Part shown: positions 9,336-18,749 of the stretch, one piece after another | Layout: each line of letters opens with the position of its first letter | How positions within the stretch are numbered: position 1 is the first letter of the stretch | Assembly (NCBI GenBank): GCA_900315335.1 | Contig: OMYR01000036.1 | Coordinates: 1-62,538 of the forward strand | Length of the DNA: 62,538 bases | From: an uncultured Bacteroidales bacterium | GTDB lineage: Bacteria; Bacteroidota; Bacteroidia; Bacteroidales; P3 | Reading direction: 5' to 3' | The notes under the pieces: model-generated | The model's input: the letters and a program-made list of their open reading frames with translations, nothing else | What the model was told of the DNA's origin: nothing | Databases searched by the model: none | Translations under genes and position numbers: made by a program

Positions 9336-12194
9336 ATGGATAACTATATAGAAATATTCGGAGCGAGAGCCCATAATTTGCAAAATATCAATTTGAAAAT
9401 ACCACGCAACTCTTTGGTAACTATTACCGGACTTAGCGGTTGCGGTAAATCTTCACTTGCTTTTGATACTATTTATGCTGAGGGACAGAGACGATACCTC
9501 GAAACCTTTTCTGCATATATTCGCAATTACATAGGGGGTATGGAACGCCCCAAAGTCGATAAGATTACGGGACTTTCGCCTGTTATAGCCATAGAACAAA
9601 AATCTACAAACAAAAATCCACGTTCCAACGTAGGCACTGTTACCGAGATTTACGACCTTTTGCGTTTGCTTTACGCACGAATAGCCGATGCGTACTCTAT
9701 CAATACCGGCGAAAAAATGGTTAAATATTCTCAAAGTCAGATTTTGGATATGATAACCGAGAAGTACGCTAATCAAACCATAACGATACTTGCCCCGATA
9801 GTCAAGGGACGAAAGGGACATTACAGAGAATTGTTTTCGCAAATAGCAAAAAAAGGATTTTCAAAGGTAAGGATAGACGGAAAAATAGAAGAGATTACCT
9901 TTGGAATGAAGTTGGACAGATACAAACGACACGACATTGAAACGGTGATAGATGTTATTGTTGTCAAAGATGATAACTTCAACCGGTTGAAACGCTCTAT
10001 TACAACGGCGTTTCAAAACGGCAAAAACAGTATAATGATTGCTAACGAGAATAATGAAATCAAGCATTATAGTAAGAACTTAATGTGTCCGACAACAGGA
10101 ATATCTTATCCGGATCCCGAACCTAACACATTCTCTTTTAACTCACCATACGGGGCTTGTCCTCTTTGCAACGGACTTGGTGAAATAACGGAAGTGGATA
10201 TAAACAAACTTATTCCCGATTTGGATAAGAGTGTGTCGCAAGGTGGAATTGTGGCGATGACTACGGATAAAAATTCTTGGGTTTATAAGACTGTTGCCGA
10301 TATTTTGAAAAAATACAAAGTTTCAACAACAACATCGTTAAAATCTGTACCGCAAGAAGCAATCAATGAGATTTTGTATGGAGTTACAGCGGTTGATAGT
10401 GAAGATGAACAAGACGGAGAAAAAAATGTTTTTGCGAATGATTTTGAGCTATCCGAATATTATCCCGACAAATTCAGAGGTTTGGTCAATATTATCAAAG
10501 AACAGATAGGCGTTGATGCTCCTGCGAGTATTATGAAATGGGCAAGCGGATTTTTTTCGCAAAAAGAGTGTCCTGAATGCAATGGTAAGCGTTTGAAAAA
10601 GGAAAGTCTTTGTTTTAAGATAGATGATAAAGATATTGCCGACCTTTGTCGAATGGACATTAGGGATTTGGCAGTTTGGTGCGAAGAGTTACCAAGTAAG
10701 TTAAGCGATAAACAAAATCTTATTGCCAAGGAGATATTAAGAGAATTAAAGACAAAAATCTCTTTTTTGGTCGATGTGGGTTTGGGGTATTTGTCATTGC
10801 AACAGCGAACGGCGTCGTTGTCGGGAGGAGAAGCCCAACGAATAAGACTTGCAACGCAGATAGGTTCGCAGTTGGTCAATGTGCTTTATATTTTGGACGA
10901 ACCCTCAATTGGTTTGCATCAAAAAGATAACATACGACTTATAAACTCTTTGAAAAAATTAAGAGACAAAGGCAATAGTGTTATTGTCGTTGAACACGAT
11001 AAGGATATGATGTTGAACAGCGACTTTGTCGTTGATATGGGGCCTGCTGCGGGCATCAACGGAGGTAAAGTCGTTGCAAAGGGTACGCCAGAAGAACTGT
11101 TGAAACAAGATAGTATTACCTGCCAATATCTAAAAGGCGAAAGGATTATAGAAGTCCCTGAAAAGAGACGTAAGCCGAATGGTAAATATATATCTTTGTA
11201 CGGGGCAAGTGGTAATAACCTTAAAAACGTAGATGTTAAAATTCCGATAGGAATATTTACCTGCATTACGGGAGTATCGGGTAGCGGCAAATCGTCTTTG
11301 ATAAACGACACGTTACACCCAATCCTTTCAAAATACTTCTATCGCAGCGAAAAGAAAATACTACCTTACAAGAAGATTGAAGGTATTGAAAACATAGATA
11401 AAGTAATCGAAATAGACCAATCTCCAATCGGAAGAACACCGAGAAGCAATCCTGCAACATATATAGGTGTCTTTGACGATATCCGTAACTTGTATTCCCA
11501 GTTGCCTACTGCTAAGATAAGAGGATATAAACCCGGACGTTTTTCTTTTAATGTCAAAGGCGGAAGATGCGAAACTTGTTTAGGTGCGGGTGTTCAGACT
11601 TTGCAGATGAATTTCTTGCCTGATGTATATGTTACTTGTGATGATTGCCATGGCAAACGCTACAATAGGGAAACATTAGAGGTAAGATATAAAGGTAAGA
11701 CCATAAACGATGTACTTAATATGTCTTTTGCCGATGCGGAAGAGTTTTTTGCGAATTATCCTAAAATAGTTCAGAAATTACATCTTGCCAATGAGGTGGG
11801 TTTAGGTTATATCACTTTGGGACAACCTTCGACAACCTTGTCCGGAGGAGAGGCACAGAGAATAAAACTTGCAACCGAGTTATCTCGAAAAGATACGGGA
11901 AATACATTATATATATTGGACGAACCTACAACGGGATTGCACTTTGAGGATATACGTATTCTTTTGAGTGTTTTGCAAAAATTGGTTGATAAAGGCAATA
12001 CAATGGTTGTTATAGAACACAATTTAGATGTTATAAAAGTTGCCGATTACTTGATAGATATGGGAGAGAAGTCGGGTAGCGAGGGAGGAAGAATAGCCTT
12101 TACGGGAACTCCCGAGCAAGCAGTGAAAGACAAGAATAATTCTGTTGGAATTTATCTTAAAGACGAGTTAAATAGTGTTAAACAAAAAAATTAG
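9336..12194 (+). CDS. uvrA: Excinuclease ABC subunit A
   Basis: UvrA is the DNA-damage-recognising ATPase of nucleotide excision repair and loads UvrB. The 952-residue protein has two ABC modules. The first has Walker A GLSGCGKSS near residue 37 and signature LSGGEAQRIRLATQ; the second has GVSGSGKSS and LSGGEAQRIKLATE. ILDEP Walker B motifs occur in both, and Cys pairs of zinc modules are seen in CPLCNGLG, CPECNGKR and CETCLGAG. It is full length. The last residues (NSVKQKN) and the stop are encoded in a 21-bp-family repeat, so the tail may be repeat-derived. Bacteroidota can carry more than one UvrA; which copy this is cannot be told. Confidence 0.97.
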   Translation: MDNYIEIFGARAHNLQNINLKIPRNSLVTITGLSGCGKSSLAFDTIYAEGQRRYLETFSAYIRNYIGGMERPKVDKITGLSPVIAIEQKSTNKNPRSNVGTVTEIYDLLRLLYARIADAYSINTGEKMVKYSQSQILDMITEKYANQTITILAPIVKGRKGHYRELFSQIAKKGFSKVRIDGKIEEITFGMKLDRYKRHDIETVIDVIVVKDDNFNRLKRSITTAFQNGKNSIMIANENNEIKHYSKNLMCPTTGISYPDPEPNTFSFNSPYGACPLCNGLGEITEVDINKLIPDLDKSVSQGGIVAMTTDKNSWVYKTVADILKKYKVSTTTSLKSVPQEAINEILYGVTAVDSEDEQDGEKNVFANDFELSEYYPDKFRGLVNIIKEQIGVDAPASIMKWASGFFSQKECPECNGKRLKKESLCFKIDDKDIADLCRMDIRDLAVWCEELPSKLSDKQNLIAKEILRELKTKISFLVDVGLGYLSLQQRTASLSGGEAQRIRLATQIGSQLVNVLYILDEPSIGLHQKDNIRLINSLKKLRDKGNSVIVVEHDKDMMLNSDFVVDMGPAAGINGGKVVAKGTPEELLKQDSITCQYLKGERIIEVPEKRRKPNGKYISLYGASGNNLKNVDVKIPIGIFTCITGVSGSGKSSLINDTLHPILSKYFYRSEKKILPYKKIEGIENIDKVIEIDQSPIGRTPRSNPATYIGVFDDIRNLYSQLPTAKIRGYKPGRFSFNVKGGRCETCLGAGVQTLQMNFLPDVYVTCDDCHGKRYNRETLEVRYKGKTINDVLNMSFADAEEFFANYPKIVQKLHLANEVGLGYITLGQPSTTLSGGEAQRIKLATELSRKDTGNTLYILDEPTTGLHFEDIRILLSVLQKLVDKGNTMVVIEHNLDVIKVADYLIDMGEKSGSEGGRIAFTGTPEQAVKDKNNSVGIYLKDELNSVKQKN

Positions 12195-12248
12195 GATGAT
12201 AAACATTATTTTTGCCATATCACACATTAATAAGTTATATAGTGATTT
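12175..12248. repeat. Degenerate 21-bp-period repeat array across the uvrA 3' end
   Basis: GTGTTAAACAA, ATGATAAACAT, ATATCACACAT and TATAGTGATTT start at 12175, 12196, 12217 and 12238, exactly 21 apart. The first core is the last coding segment of uvrA. The array ends 2 bases before the start chosen for the next gene. Confidence 0.75.
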
Positions 12249-12249
12249 T

Positions 12250-13335
12250 ATGAAAAAGAATATAAGATGCGTTCTGATTATACTTGGGTTATTAGTTTTC
12301 AATTTAGATGCTTTTGCTCAAAAGTCAGATGTTTTCGATTACCATAATGTTGCTTTTGGAAACTCTAATAAGCAAAGAAAGGCGAATATAAATATCGGTT
12401 TGTCCGGCGATGTGGATACGTTAAAAGGTTTGCAAGCCAATATACTTTCTTCCACAATCAGAAAAAGCGGTTCGGGAGTTAATTTTGCCATTGCATCGGC
12501 CATTACTGCGAATGATTTCAAAGGTGTTCACTTTTCATCAATGTATAATGGCGTTGCCGGAACGATTAAAGGCGTTCAATTTTCTATAATTACCAATATG
12601 GCAAAACATACTCATGGATTACAATTGGCAGGATTTAACAATATAAACGGAACAGATCTTCGTGGTGTTCAAGTTTCGGGTATTGGAAACATATCTATGG
12701 GAGTACGCTCGGGTGTTCAGTTTTCAGGTATTATGAATGTGTGTGCAGATAAGATGAACGGTTTTCAGTTTGCCACGTTCAACTATTGCGATACATTGAA
12801 TGGTTGGCAGGTAGGTTTGATAAATCTTTGCATATCGCACCCAAAGGGTGTGCAAGTAGGACTTATCAATTACACAAGAGACGATACCAAACGCAAAATC
12901 GGACTTGTCAATGTATCTCCACAAACAAAAATGCAGATGCTTGCTTATTGGGGAAATTCTAATGCGTTTAATCTTGCCGCACGATTTTTGAACAAGATGT
13001 CGTACAGTATGCTTGGTGTGGGTACTCATTATATGGGGTTGAGTAAAGATTTTTCGGGTTCGTTATTTTATCGTACCGGTTATTGGTTTTCTCCGATTGA
13101 AAAAAACATTCTAAGTTGTGATTTGGGATTTTATCATATAGAAACCTTTAATAATGCCGATGAAATCACTCCCGAAAGATTGTATTCCTTACAAGTGAGA
13201 GGTAATTATGAATATGAGATTATTCCTAAGGTCAAATTCTTTGTATCTTTCGGTTACGGCACTACTTTTTATTATGACCACAATGCTTTATACCGCAGAC
13301 GTTTTCTTTTGGATATGGGAATAGTTCTTTTTTAA
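12250..13335 (+). CDS. Exported surface-repeat protein (LA_2272-like)
   Basis: About 361 residues with a signal peptide (MKKNIRCVLIILGLLVFNLDAFAQ). The middle region (about residues 90-200) is a run of short Gly/Asn-rich beta repeats such as GLQLAGFNNINGTDLRGVQ and GVQFSGIMNV, characteristic of the LA_2272-type surface repeat. The C-terminal part looks like outer-membrane beta strands (alternating hydrophobics ending FLLDMGIVLF). A role at the outer membrane is inferred; no ligand or enzyme activity is known. The upstream in-frame ATG at 12175 lies inside uvrA and was rejected. The next gene follows after 19 bases, so co-transcription is likely. Confidence 0.75.
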   Translation: MKKNIRCVLIILGLLVFNLDAFAQKSDVFDYHNVAFGNSNKQRKANINIGLSGDVDTLKGLQANILSSTIRKSGSGVNFAIASAITANDFKGVHFSSMYNGVAGTIKGVQFSIITNMAKHTHGLQLAGFNNINGTDLRGVQVSGIGNISMGVRSGVQFSGIMNVCADKMNGFQFATFNYCDTLNGWQVGLINLCISHPKGVQVGLINYTRDDTKRKIGLVNVSPQTKMQMLAYWGNSNAFNLAARFLNKMSYSMLGVGTHYMGLSKDFSGSLFYRTGYWFSPIEKNILSCDLGFYHIETFNNADEITPERLYSLQVRGNYEYEIIPKVKFFVSFGYGTTFYYDHNALYRRRFLLDMGIVLF

Positions 13336-13354
13336 TGTTTGAAAATTTATGGCA

Positions 13355-14902
13355 ATGAAAAAAATAATCGCAATAATATTATACATTTTTTTGAGCGGAG
13401 TAGTCCTTGCACAAACCTCAAATACCATTGAAGTGGATACAGAGCAAACGCAAATGATTACCGAACAAAACTTTGATACTTTAACTACTCAGCCGACAAA
13501 TACAACATTTGCCAATGCTTGTGCATATAATAGTTCGGAAAGGAAAAAGAAACATTTTTTCAAGGCGGGTGTTGAAGTTATCGGTATCAATGCTTTTGTA
13601 AATCTTTTCGATAGATATGTTTTGGATGCAGAGTTTGCGAAAATTGATTTCAATTCAATAAAACATAATATCGAATACGGTTTTGTTTGGGATAATGATA
13701 AATTTTCCACCAACTTATTCTTTCATCCTTATCACGGCTCTTTGTATTTTAATGCGGCACGAAGCAATGGTCTTTCCTTTCTTCAATCCGCTCCTTATGC
13801 GTTTTTCGGTTCATTGATGTGGGAAACTTGCGGTGAGATAGAACCACCTGCTATCAATGACTTACTTGCGACAACTATCGGTGGAATTTGTTTGGGAGAA
13901 ATCACATTCAGATTAAGCGACCTTATTCTTGACGACCGTACAGTTGGTTGGGAGCGTTTTTTCAGGGAATTTCTCGCAACGGCTGTCTCTCCGATGAAAG
14001 GCCTTAACAGATTACTGAATGGCGATGCGTGGAAAGTAAGAAACGAATACTATAAATACCATGATTTTGACTCTATTCCTGTAATACTATCCTTAACAGC
14101 AGGCAGTAGATACTTATGCGACCATTCCAATTTCACGAAAGGAGAACAAAATCCATTCGTTTCCATTGGCGTCAATTACGGAAGAGTTTTTGAATTGGAG
14201 GAAAATAAACCTTATAGTTATTTCGCAGCAGAAGTAACTGCGGGTTTATCAAAAAATCAGCCTACAATATCGCACGTAAGTATGTTGGGACGATTGTGGG
14301 GTGTGAATTTGCAAACGGGAACAGATATGAAAATGCAATTCGGATTGTATCAAAATTTCAATTACTACGATTCAAGTCCTGTAATAGACGGTTCGACGGA
14401 AGTGCCGTATCGTATAAGCGAAGCGGCATCCATAGGTACAGGGTTTATTTATGAATTTCCAAAAATAGGTAATATAAATTGTTTGCAACAAAGAATATTC
14501 TTCAACACCATATTACTTGGCGGAAGTATGAGTGATTATTATCGTTACATAGATAGAGACTACAATATGGGCAGTGGTCTTTCGGCAAGGCTGAATACTT
14601 ATATCGAATTTGAGAGATATGGAGCCTTTACTCTTAATGCGGAATATTATAGAATATACACGTGGAAAGGTTATGAACAGTCCAATTTCGAGGAAGTAAA
14701 TCCATTATATTTGAATGCACAAGGTGATAAATCGACGGCGGTTTTGTTTGTCGTCAATCCAAAAATAGAATTGTTTCTTTCCAAGTCATTGGATTTGGAA
14801 TTGAGTGTATATTATTTTTTGCGTGATACATATTACAGGTATTACAATGATGTTAATAGCAGCACTTTTGAGGCTCGTATCGGACTGAATTATCATATAT
14901 AA
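13355..14902 (+). CDS. DUF3943 outer-membrane-type protein
   Basis: About 515 residues with a signal peptide (MKKIIAIILYIFLSGVVLAQ). A DUF3943 segment covers roughly residues 100-200: NGLSFLQSAPYAFFGSLMWE, then EPPAINDLLATTIGGICLGE. The remainder alternates aromatic and polar residues, as in a beta barrel, and ends RIGLNYHI, a typical outer-membrane C-terminus. Function is unknown for the family. It is close behind the surface-repeat protein, which suggests a pair of envelope proteins. ATG 13349 two codons earlier is an alternative start. Confidence 0.75.
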   Translation: MKKIIAIILYIFLSGVVLAQTSNTIEVDTEQTQMITEQNFDTLTTQPTNTTFANACAYNSSERKKKHFFKAGVEVIGINAFVNLFDRYVLDAEFAKIDFNSIKHNIEYGFVWDNDKFSTNLFFHPYHGSLYFNAARSNGLSFLQSAPYAFFGSLMWETCGEIEPPAINDLLATTIGGICLGEITFRLSDLILDDRTVGWERFFREFLATAVSPMKGLNRLLNGDAWKVRNEYYKYHDFDSIPVILSLTAGSRYLCDHSNFTKGEQNPFVSIGVNYGRVFELEENKPYSYFAAEVTAGLSKNQPTISHVSMLGRLWGVNLQTGTDMKMQFGLYQNFNYYDSSPVIDGSTEVPYRISEAASIGTGFIYEFPKIGNINCLQQRIFFNTILLGGSMSDYYRYIDRDYNMGSGLSARLNTYIEFERYGAFTLNAEYYRIYTWKGYEQSNFEEVNPLYLNAQGDKSTAVLFVVNPKIELFLSKSLDLELSVYYFLRDTYYRYYNDVNSSTFEARIGLNYHI

Positions 14903-15063
14903 AATCAATGGTTGTTTGCTAAAATGTTTAATAACCGTTTTGCTTCTATACCTATTGTTTTTCCTCTATTGCAGATAGTTTTAATATTAAAAATACTATT
15001 TCTGCTTTTATATTTTTGTTTTAATCCTTAGTTTTTCGTTTTTCTGCTTGATGTTACCGTTGT

Positions 15064-15230
15064 TTTGCTTTATGTTAGCATTGCAATTGCTTTATGCTAT
15101 GGGTGAAAAAAGCAGGTTTTTTACCCTGAAAAAGTGGCTTTTTTAAGGTAAAAAACCTGCTTTTTATACTCAAAAAACCTGCTTTTTCCATTACTCCCCT
15201 GCGGCAAACACAATAGTAACATAAAGCAAA
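15064..15230. repeat. Nested inverted repeat in a gene-free gap
   Basis: In the 14,903-15,373 gap, the outer arms TTTGCTTTATGTTA (15064-15077) and TAACATAAAGCAAA (15217-15230) are exact complements (14 bp). Inside, 15106-15124 and 15147-15165 form a perfect 19-bp pair (AAAAAGCAGGTTTTTTACC and its complement), and a third partial copy of the right arm lies at 15172-15187. Flanking genes converge, so the inner hairpin with its A/T tails could terminate both. The nesting is more than a terminator needs. Confidence 0.7.
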
Positions 15231-15328
15231 TACAAAATACCCTGCGACAAAAATACAATAAGCCGAATTGAAAAGTTAGTTATAGGCGGACAATAGTGAT
15301 AAAATCGAATGGTGAAATCGTAAAAATA

Positions 15329-15381
15329 ATGTTTAACATTAATAAATTAGTGTTAAACATCAGTGAAATAGTGTTAAACAC
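15329..15381. repeat. 21-bp-period repeat array at the dus 3' end
   Basis: Cores ATGTTTAACAT, GTGTTAAACAT and GTGTTAAACAC start at 15329, 15350 and 15371. The stop codon of the leftward dus gene lies inside the last core. Confidence 0.9.
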
Positions 15382-16378
15382 TAATTTTGTGTAAAGCCTT
15401 ATTAAATTCGTCAAGACTGACCATACGCAGAAGTTCGGTGGCATCGAAAGAAAAACCAATGGATAGGTACTTGGTAAATTCTTTCATCTTGTTAAGGATT
15501 GTTGTTTCGTTGTAGCGATATAGTGATGCAATGAAATTCTCTTGCAATAAGTCAATATAAACCGGAAGCAACTGTTTTTTGTCGTAAGATATACCGCGAA
15601 TTTCGGCTGCAAGAAAAGGATTTTGAAGCACTCCTCGTCCAATCATCCAATGTTTTATAAATGGGAATTGAGTTTTCAATCTTTTGAAATCATTGGTTGA
15701 AAAAATATCTCCATTATATATTATTGTATGTTTTAGTTTGGTCGCAAAGAAATCAAAGTCCGACAAATTCACTTTACCCAAGTATTGCTGTTGTTGTGTT
15801 CGTGGGTGAATGGTAACGGATTTGAGTGGATAATCATTTAATATCGGAAGCAATGTTTCCAATTCCGAACTATCCTTGATACCCAAACGTACCTTTATGC
15901 TTAGTTGCAATGTCGTGTTTGATAACACCGCATCAAAAATACGTTTAACTGCATCTTTGTCTTTTAATAATCCCGAACCCCTTCCGCGAGATACAATATC
16001 TTTTTTAGGACAGCCCATATTTAGATTAACTTCCCTGTAACCGAAAGATTGTAATATTTTTGCACACTCCACAATCTCCTCCGCATTATTACCTAAGATT
16101 TGCGGAACAAGTGGCATAAGGTTTTTGTTTTGGGTAGGGGAAATATCTTTGTATTGTATTGAATTTGGATTTTGAGCATTGGACGAAACGGAAATAAATG
16201 GCGAAACGGCGTAATCGAAGTTTTGAGGGAACAGATATGAAAAAGTTTTTCTGAAAAACAGACTTGTCAGATTTTGCATAGGAGCCAAAATCAGCTTGTC
16301 TTCCGAGGAAAACAAAGAAGTATGAAACACTATCGTTTCTTGTGTTTTTTGTTTCGGGATTATTGCCTGTATGCCCAT
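15374..16378 (-). CDS. dus: tRNA-dihydrouridine synthase
   Basis: An FMN-dependent enzyme of 334 residues that reduces uridines in tRNA D-loops. Visible motifs are LILAPMQNLTS (FMN-binding start of the TIM barrel), VNLNMGCPKKDIVSRGRGSG (catalytic Cys in NMGCP and the GxGSxLL region), SIKVRLG and VTIHPRTQQQ, then NGDIFS and GRGVLQNPF. About 30 extra residues precede the usual N-terminus, so the true start may be further in. The C-terminal residues KISV and the stop come from a 21-bp-family repeat core. Which position in tRNA it modifies (DusA/B/C type) is not clear. Confidence 0.9.
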   Translation of the reverse strand: MGIQAIIPKQKTQETIVFHTSLFSSEDKLILAPMQNLTSLFFRKTFSYLFPQNFDYAVSPFISVSSNAQNPNSIQYKDISPTQNKNLMPLVPQILGNNAEEIVECAKILQSFGYREVNLNMGCPKKDIVSRGRGSGLLKDKDAVKRIFDAVLSNTTLQLSIKVRLGIKDSSELETLLPILNDYPLKSVTIHPRTQQQQYLGKVNLSDFDFFATKLKHTIIYNGDIFSTNDFKRLKTQFPFIKHWMIGRGVLQNPFLAAEIRGISYDKKQLLPVYIDLLQENFIASLYRYNETTILNKMKEFTKYLSIGFSFDATELLRMVSLDEFNKALHKISV

Positions 16379-16388
16379 AGCGTCGGTA

Positions 16389-17060
16389 TTAATAATTGCC
16401 TACAAAGGAAATGGCGTTGTTTATAAAGGAAACGAAATCATAACAAGACTTAAATTCTTTGACAACATTCTTAACAAGATTTTTATCCATAAGAAAATTT
16501 TCATCGATATCCATTTCCAACAACTGAGTCTTCAATTTTATGTATTCGTCATACTTACTGCTTGGAATTTCTTTGGGGAGTTTTTTCAGAGTAGGCTCTT
16601 TGCATAAATAAAAGTCCTTAGCCTTTTTTATGCTGCTCAAATAATTTTCGCCATTGGAGAAAATTTCTTCACGAATACATCTGAGCATAGAGTTATCGGG
16701 CATATATGAACCGCAGCCAAGCATATGAGTGCCGAGATAATTAGCACCCTGCGGTTCGATATGGAAATAATAACCTGCCCACATTGATTTCTTTCCTTTC
16801 GGACAGACATAAACGCCGAAATGTGTCTTGTAAGGGGTTTTGTCTTTGGAAAAACGAGTGTCGCGATAAAAACGATAAGTGCAGTCTTTAAGAGTAAGGT
16901 TGCGGCATGAGGCATCAAATTCTCCAACTCCGTAAATAATTTCTTGGGCGATGTTGTCGAATTTTTGTTTAGCGTTAAGGTATAAATCTTTGTTGGCATT
17001 GAACCATTCTCTATTGTTATTGCGTTGAACACTCCTAAGAAAATTAAGTATATCTTCCAT
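16389..17060 (-). CDS. DUF2461 family protein
   Basis: 223 residues matching the DUF2461 (TIGR02453) family: an N-terminal NNNREWFNANKDLY, then CTYRFYRDTRFSKDKTPYKTHFG and AGYYFHIEP. The biochemical role of this family is unknown. It is of normal length and has its own TAACTTTG promoter box (17081-17088). It ends 10 bases before the dus start, so the two are probably co-transcribed. Confidence 0.88.
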   Translation of the reverse strand: MEDILNFLRSVQRNNNREWFNANKDLYLNAKQKFDNIAQEIIYGVGEFDASCRNLTLKDCTYRFYRDTRFSKDKTPYKTHFGVYVCPKGKKSMWAGYYFHIEPQGANYLGTHMLGCGSYMPDNSMLRCIREEIFSNGENYLSSIKKAKDFYLCKEPTLKKLPKEIPSSKYDEYIKLKTQLLEMDIDENFLMDKNLVKNVVKEFKSCYDFVSFINNAISFVGNY

Positions 17061-17080
17061 ATCCTTTTGTTTTGGTGTTG

Positions 17081-17088
17081 CAAAGTTA
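17081..17088 (-). promoter_or_regulatory. Promoter -7 box for the DUF2461-dus pair
   Basis: The minus strand reads TAACTTTG about 20 bases before the DUF2461 ATG. Confidence 0.55.
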
Positions 17089-17177
17089 CAAAAATATTTC
17101 TTTTGACAAAACTATAAACACCTTAAACTCAAAAGAGATATAGTTGCATTGCGATAGTGATGCAAAAGAAAATTAAA

Positions 17178-17206
17178 AAGCCTGTCAAAAATCAATTGAC
17201 AGGCTT
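17178..17206 (-). terminator. Terminator of the SIMPL gene
   Basis: AAGCCTGTCAA and TTGACAGGCTT form a perfect 11-bp stem. On the minus strand the right-hand flank becomes a T-rich tail, which fits termination of the leftward gene at 17322-18035. Confidence 0.75.
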
Positions 17207-17219
17207 ATTTATTTTTCTG

Positions 17220-17293
17220 GTGTTTAACACTAATTTACTAATGTTTAATATTATTTTTTTAGTGTTTAACACTAATTTTGCAGTGTTACATAT
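17220..17293. repeat. 21-bp-period intergenic repeat array
   Basis: GTGTTTAACAC, ATGTTTAATAT, GTGTTTAACAC and GTGTTACATAT start at 17220, 17241, 17262 and 17283. The array lies between the SIMPL stop and its terminator. Confidence 0.9.
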
Positions 17294-17321
17294 CGCTTTT
17301 GCTAATACTTAAATTGTTGTT

Positions 17322-18035
17322 TTATTTAATGAAATACTCGATAGTAGAAACCACACGGACTTTCATTTTCAAAGGATTGTCGGTCGGAGTAATGGAAAAC
17401 TGACCTTGTGAAGCGGATTTAATATCTTTGATTTTGGATTTACTGCTTTGGGCAAACTCGTTAGCGGCTTTCTTTGCGTTTTCGATACTTTCTTTAATCA
17501 TATCGGGTTTTATATCGTTGAGTTTTGTAAAACTGTAAGTGTATTCGTTTTCGCGGTCGTATGAATATTGCGTTATAAGATTGATACCCTCTTTGAATAA
17601 ATCAAATTGGTTTTCTTCCAAATCTCTTACGCTTTTTACATTATTACTGATAAATGTAATGGCAACTGTTGCGTAGTATCTGTAAAGTAGATTGGCATCG
17701 TAGCCGCCATATTGTTGATTTTGTTTGTCGGTGATACTCGGAACGTTTATTGTTATTTCGTTTTCTTTTAAACCTTTTGAGATTGCGAATTGTTTAACTT
17801 TTGCATTTTTCTGTTCAATTTCTTTAAGGATTTGTTGCATATCGTTTCCGCCGACTGCATAGTTTATCGTAAGGTTGGCATAATCCACATCGACAATTCT
17901 CTCGGACAGACCTCTTACGCTAACCGTTCTTGTGTTGTCAGAAAAAGATTTCAAACCTTTATAGATGAAAAATCCCATAATTATTAATGCCAAAGCGATT
18001 ACACCCAAATCAAGTTTCAAATTAATGTTTTTCAT
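17322..18035 (-). CDS. SIMPL (DUF541) domain protein, membrane-anchored
   Basis: 237 residues. An N-terminal hydrophobic helix (LGVIALALIIMGFFIYKGL) serves as signal anchor. The SIMPL domain follows: VSVRGLSERIVDVDYANLTI, then GLKENEITINVPSITDKQ, and a C-terminal KSKIKDIKSASQGQF segment. The family folds like BP26/SIMPL periplasmic proteins and its biochemical role is not settled. A TAACTTTG box at 18064-18071 (minus strand) is its likely promoter. Confidence 0.85.
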   Translation of the reverse strand: MKNINLKLDLGVIALALIIMGFFIYKGLKSFSDNTRTVSVRGLSERIVDVDYANLTINYAVGGNDMQQILKEIEQKNAKVKQFAISKGLKENEITINVPSITDKQNQQYGGYDANLLYRYYATVAITFISNNVKSVRDLEENQFDLFKEGINLITQYSYDRENEYTYSFTKLNDIKPDMIKESIENAKKAANEFAQSSKSKIKDIKSASQGQFSITPTDNPLKMKVRVVSTIEYFIK

Positions 18036-18063
18036 TTTTGTTACGTGTTTTTGATTAATGTTG

Positions 18064-18071
18064 CAAAGTTA
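18064..18071 (-). promoter_or_regulatory. Promoter -7 box for the SIMPL gene
   Basis: The minus strand reads TAACTTTG about 30 bases before the ATG. Confidence 0.5.
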
Positions 18072-18146
18072 TACAAAATTAATACCACAAGGAAATATTT
18101 TTATTGTTTTTTGCGTTACTACGAATAATTAAAACAAAATAATGAT

Positions 18147-18623
18147 ATGAAAAAACTGATTTTATTTTCTGCTTTTGTGTTTGTGGCTTTGTGTTGTTTT
18201 TCTCAAACTAAGCCGTATAATGAAGATATTGACGCAGTGGAGCAAATCAATTCTGCTGTAAAACAAGCCAAAGCCGAGCAAAAATATGTTCTTGTGCAAG
18301 TCGGAGGAAATTGGTGTCCATGGTGTTTGCGTTTTGCCGAATTGGCACAAAGTAATGAGGCGATAAAAAACGTTATCGATAGTAATTACGTTTATATCCA
18401 CGTTAATTATTCCAAGAAAAACAAGAACGAAAAGGCTATGGCGATGTTAGACAATCCTACACGCTTTGGTTTTCCGGTTTTTGTCATTCTGGATGAAAAT
18501 GGTAAGAGAATCCACACCCAAAATTCCGTATATTTGGAAGAGGGTAAGGGTTATAGTGAAAAACTTGCCAAAGAATTTTTGGAGATTTGGATGCCAACGG
18601 CAGTCAAAACCATTAAACGATAA
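18147..18623 (+). CDS. Exported thioredoxin-family protein
   Basis: 158 residues with a signal peptide (MKKLILFSAFVFVALCCFSQ) and a thioredoxin fold carrying the redox motif WCPWC in VQVGGNWCPWCLRF (about residues 50-63). FGFPVFVILDENGK holds the cis-Pro region. It probably acts in the periplasm in disulfide reduction or isomerisation, or in protection from oxidation; partners are not visible. A strong terminator follows at 18672-18716. Confidence 0.88.
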   Translation: MKKLILFSAFVFVALCCFSQTKPYNEDIDAVEQINSAVKQAKAEQKYVLVQVGGNWCPWCLRFAELAQSNEAIKNVIDSNYVYIHVNYSKKNKNEKAMAMLDNPTRFGFPVFVILDENGKRIHTQNSVYLEEGKGYSEKLAKEFLEIWMPTAVKTIKR

Positions 18624-18671
18624 TTTTGCTTTTGAAAAGAATGCGTTGATTATTGAAAAACCTTTATTGGT

Positions 18672-18716
18672 ATCGGATATTTGTCTTTTAGAGGGCGAAT
18701 ATCCGATGTTTTTGTT
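18672..18716 (+). terminator. Terminator of the thioredoxin-like gene
   Basis: ATCGGATATT (18672-18681) and AATATCCGAT (18698-18707) form a perfect 10-bp stem followed by GTTTTTGTTT. It abuts the next promoter. Confidence 0.75.
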
Positions 18717-18724
18717 TACCTTTG
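18717..18724 (+). promoter_or_regulatory. Promoter -7 box for the lytic transglycosylase
   Basis: TACCTTTG lies 26 bases before the chosen ATG, immediately after the preceding terminator. Confidence 0.5.
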
Positions 18725-18749
18725 CAAACTCAAAAAAACAAAAAATCTG

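Noticed and set aside
12175-12249. Longer N-terminus for the surface-repeat protein
   Set aside because: The extra 25 codons lie in uvrA and the repeat array; the signal peptide begins at 12250.
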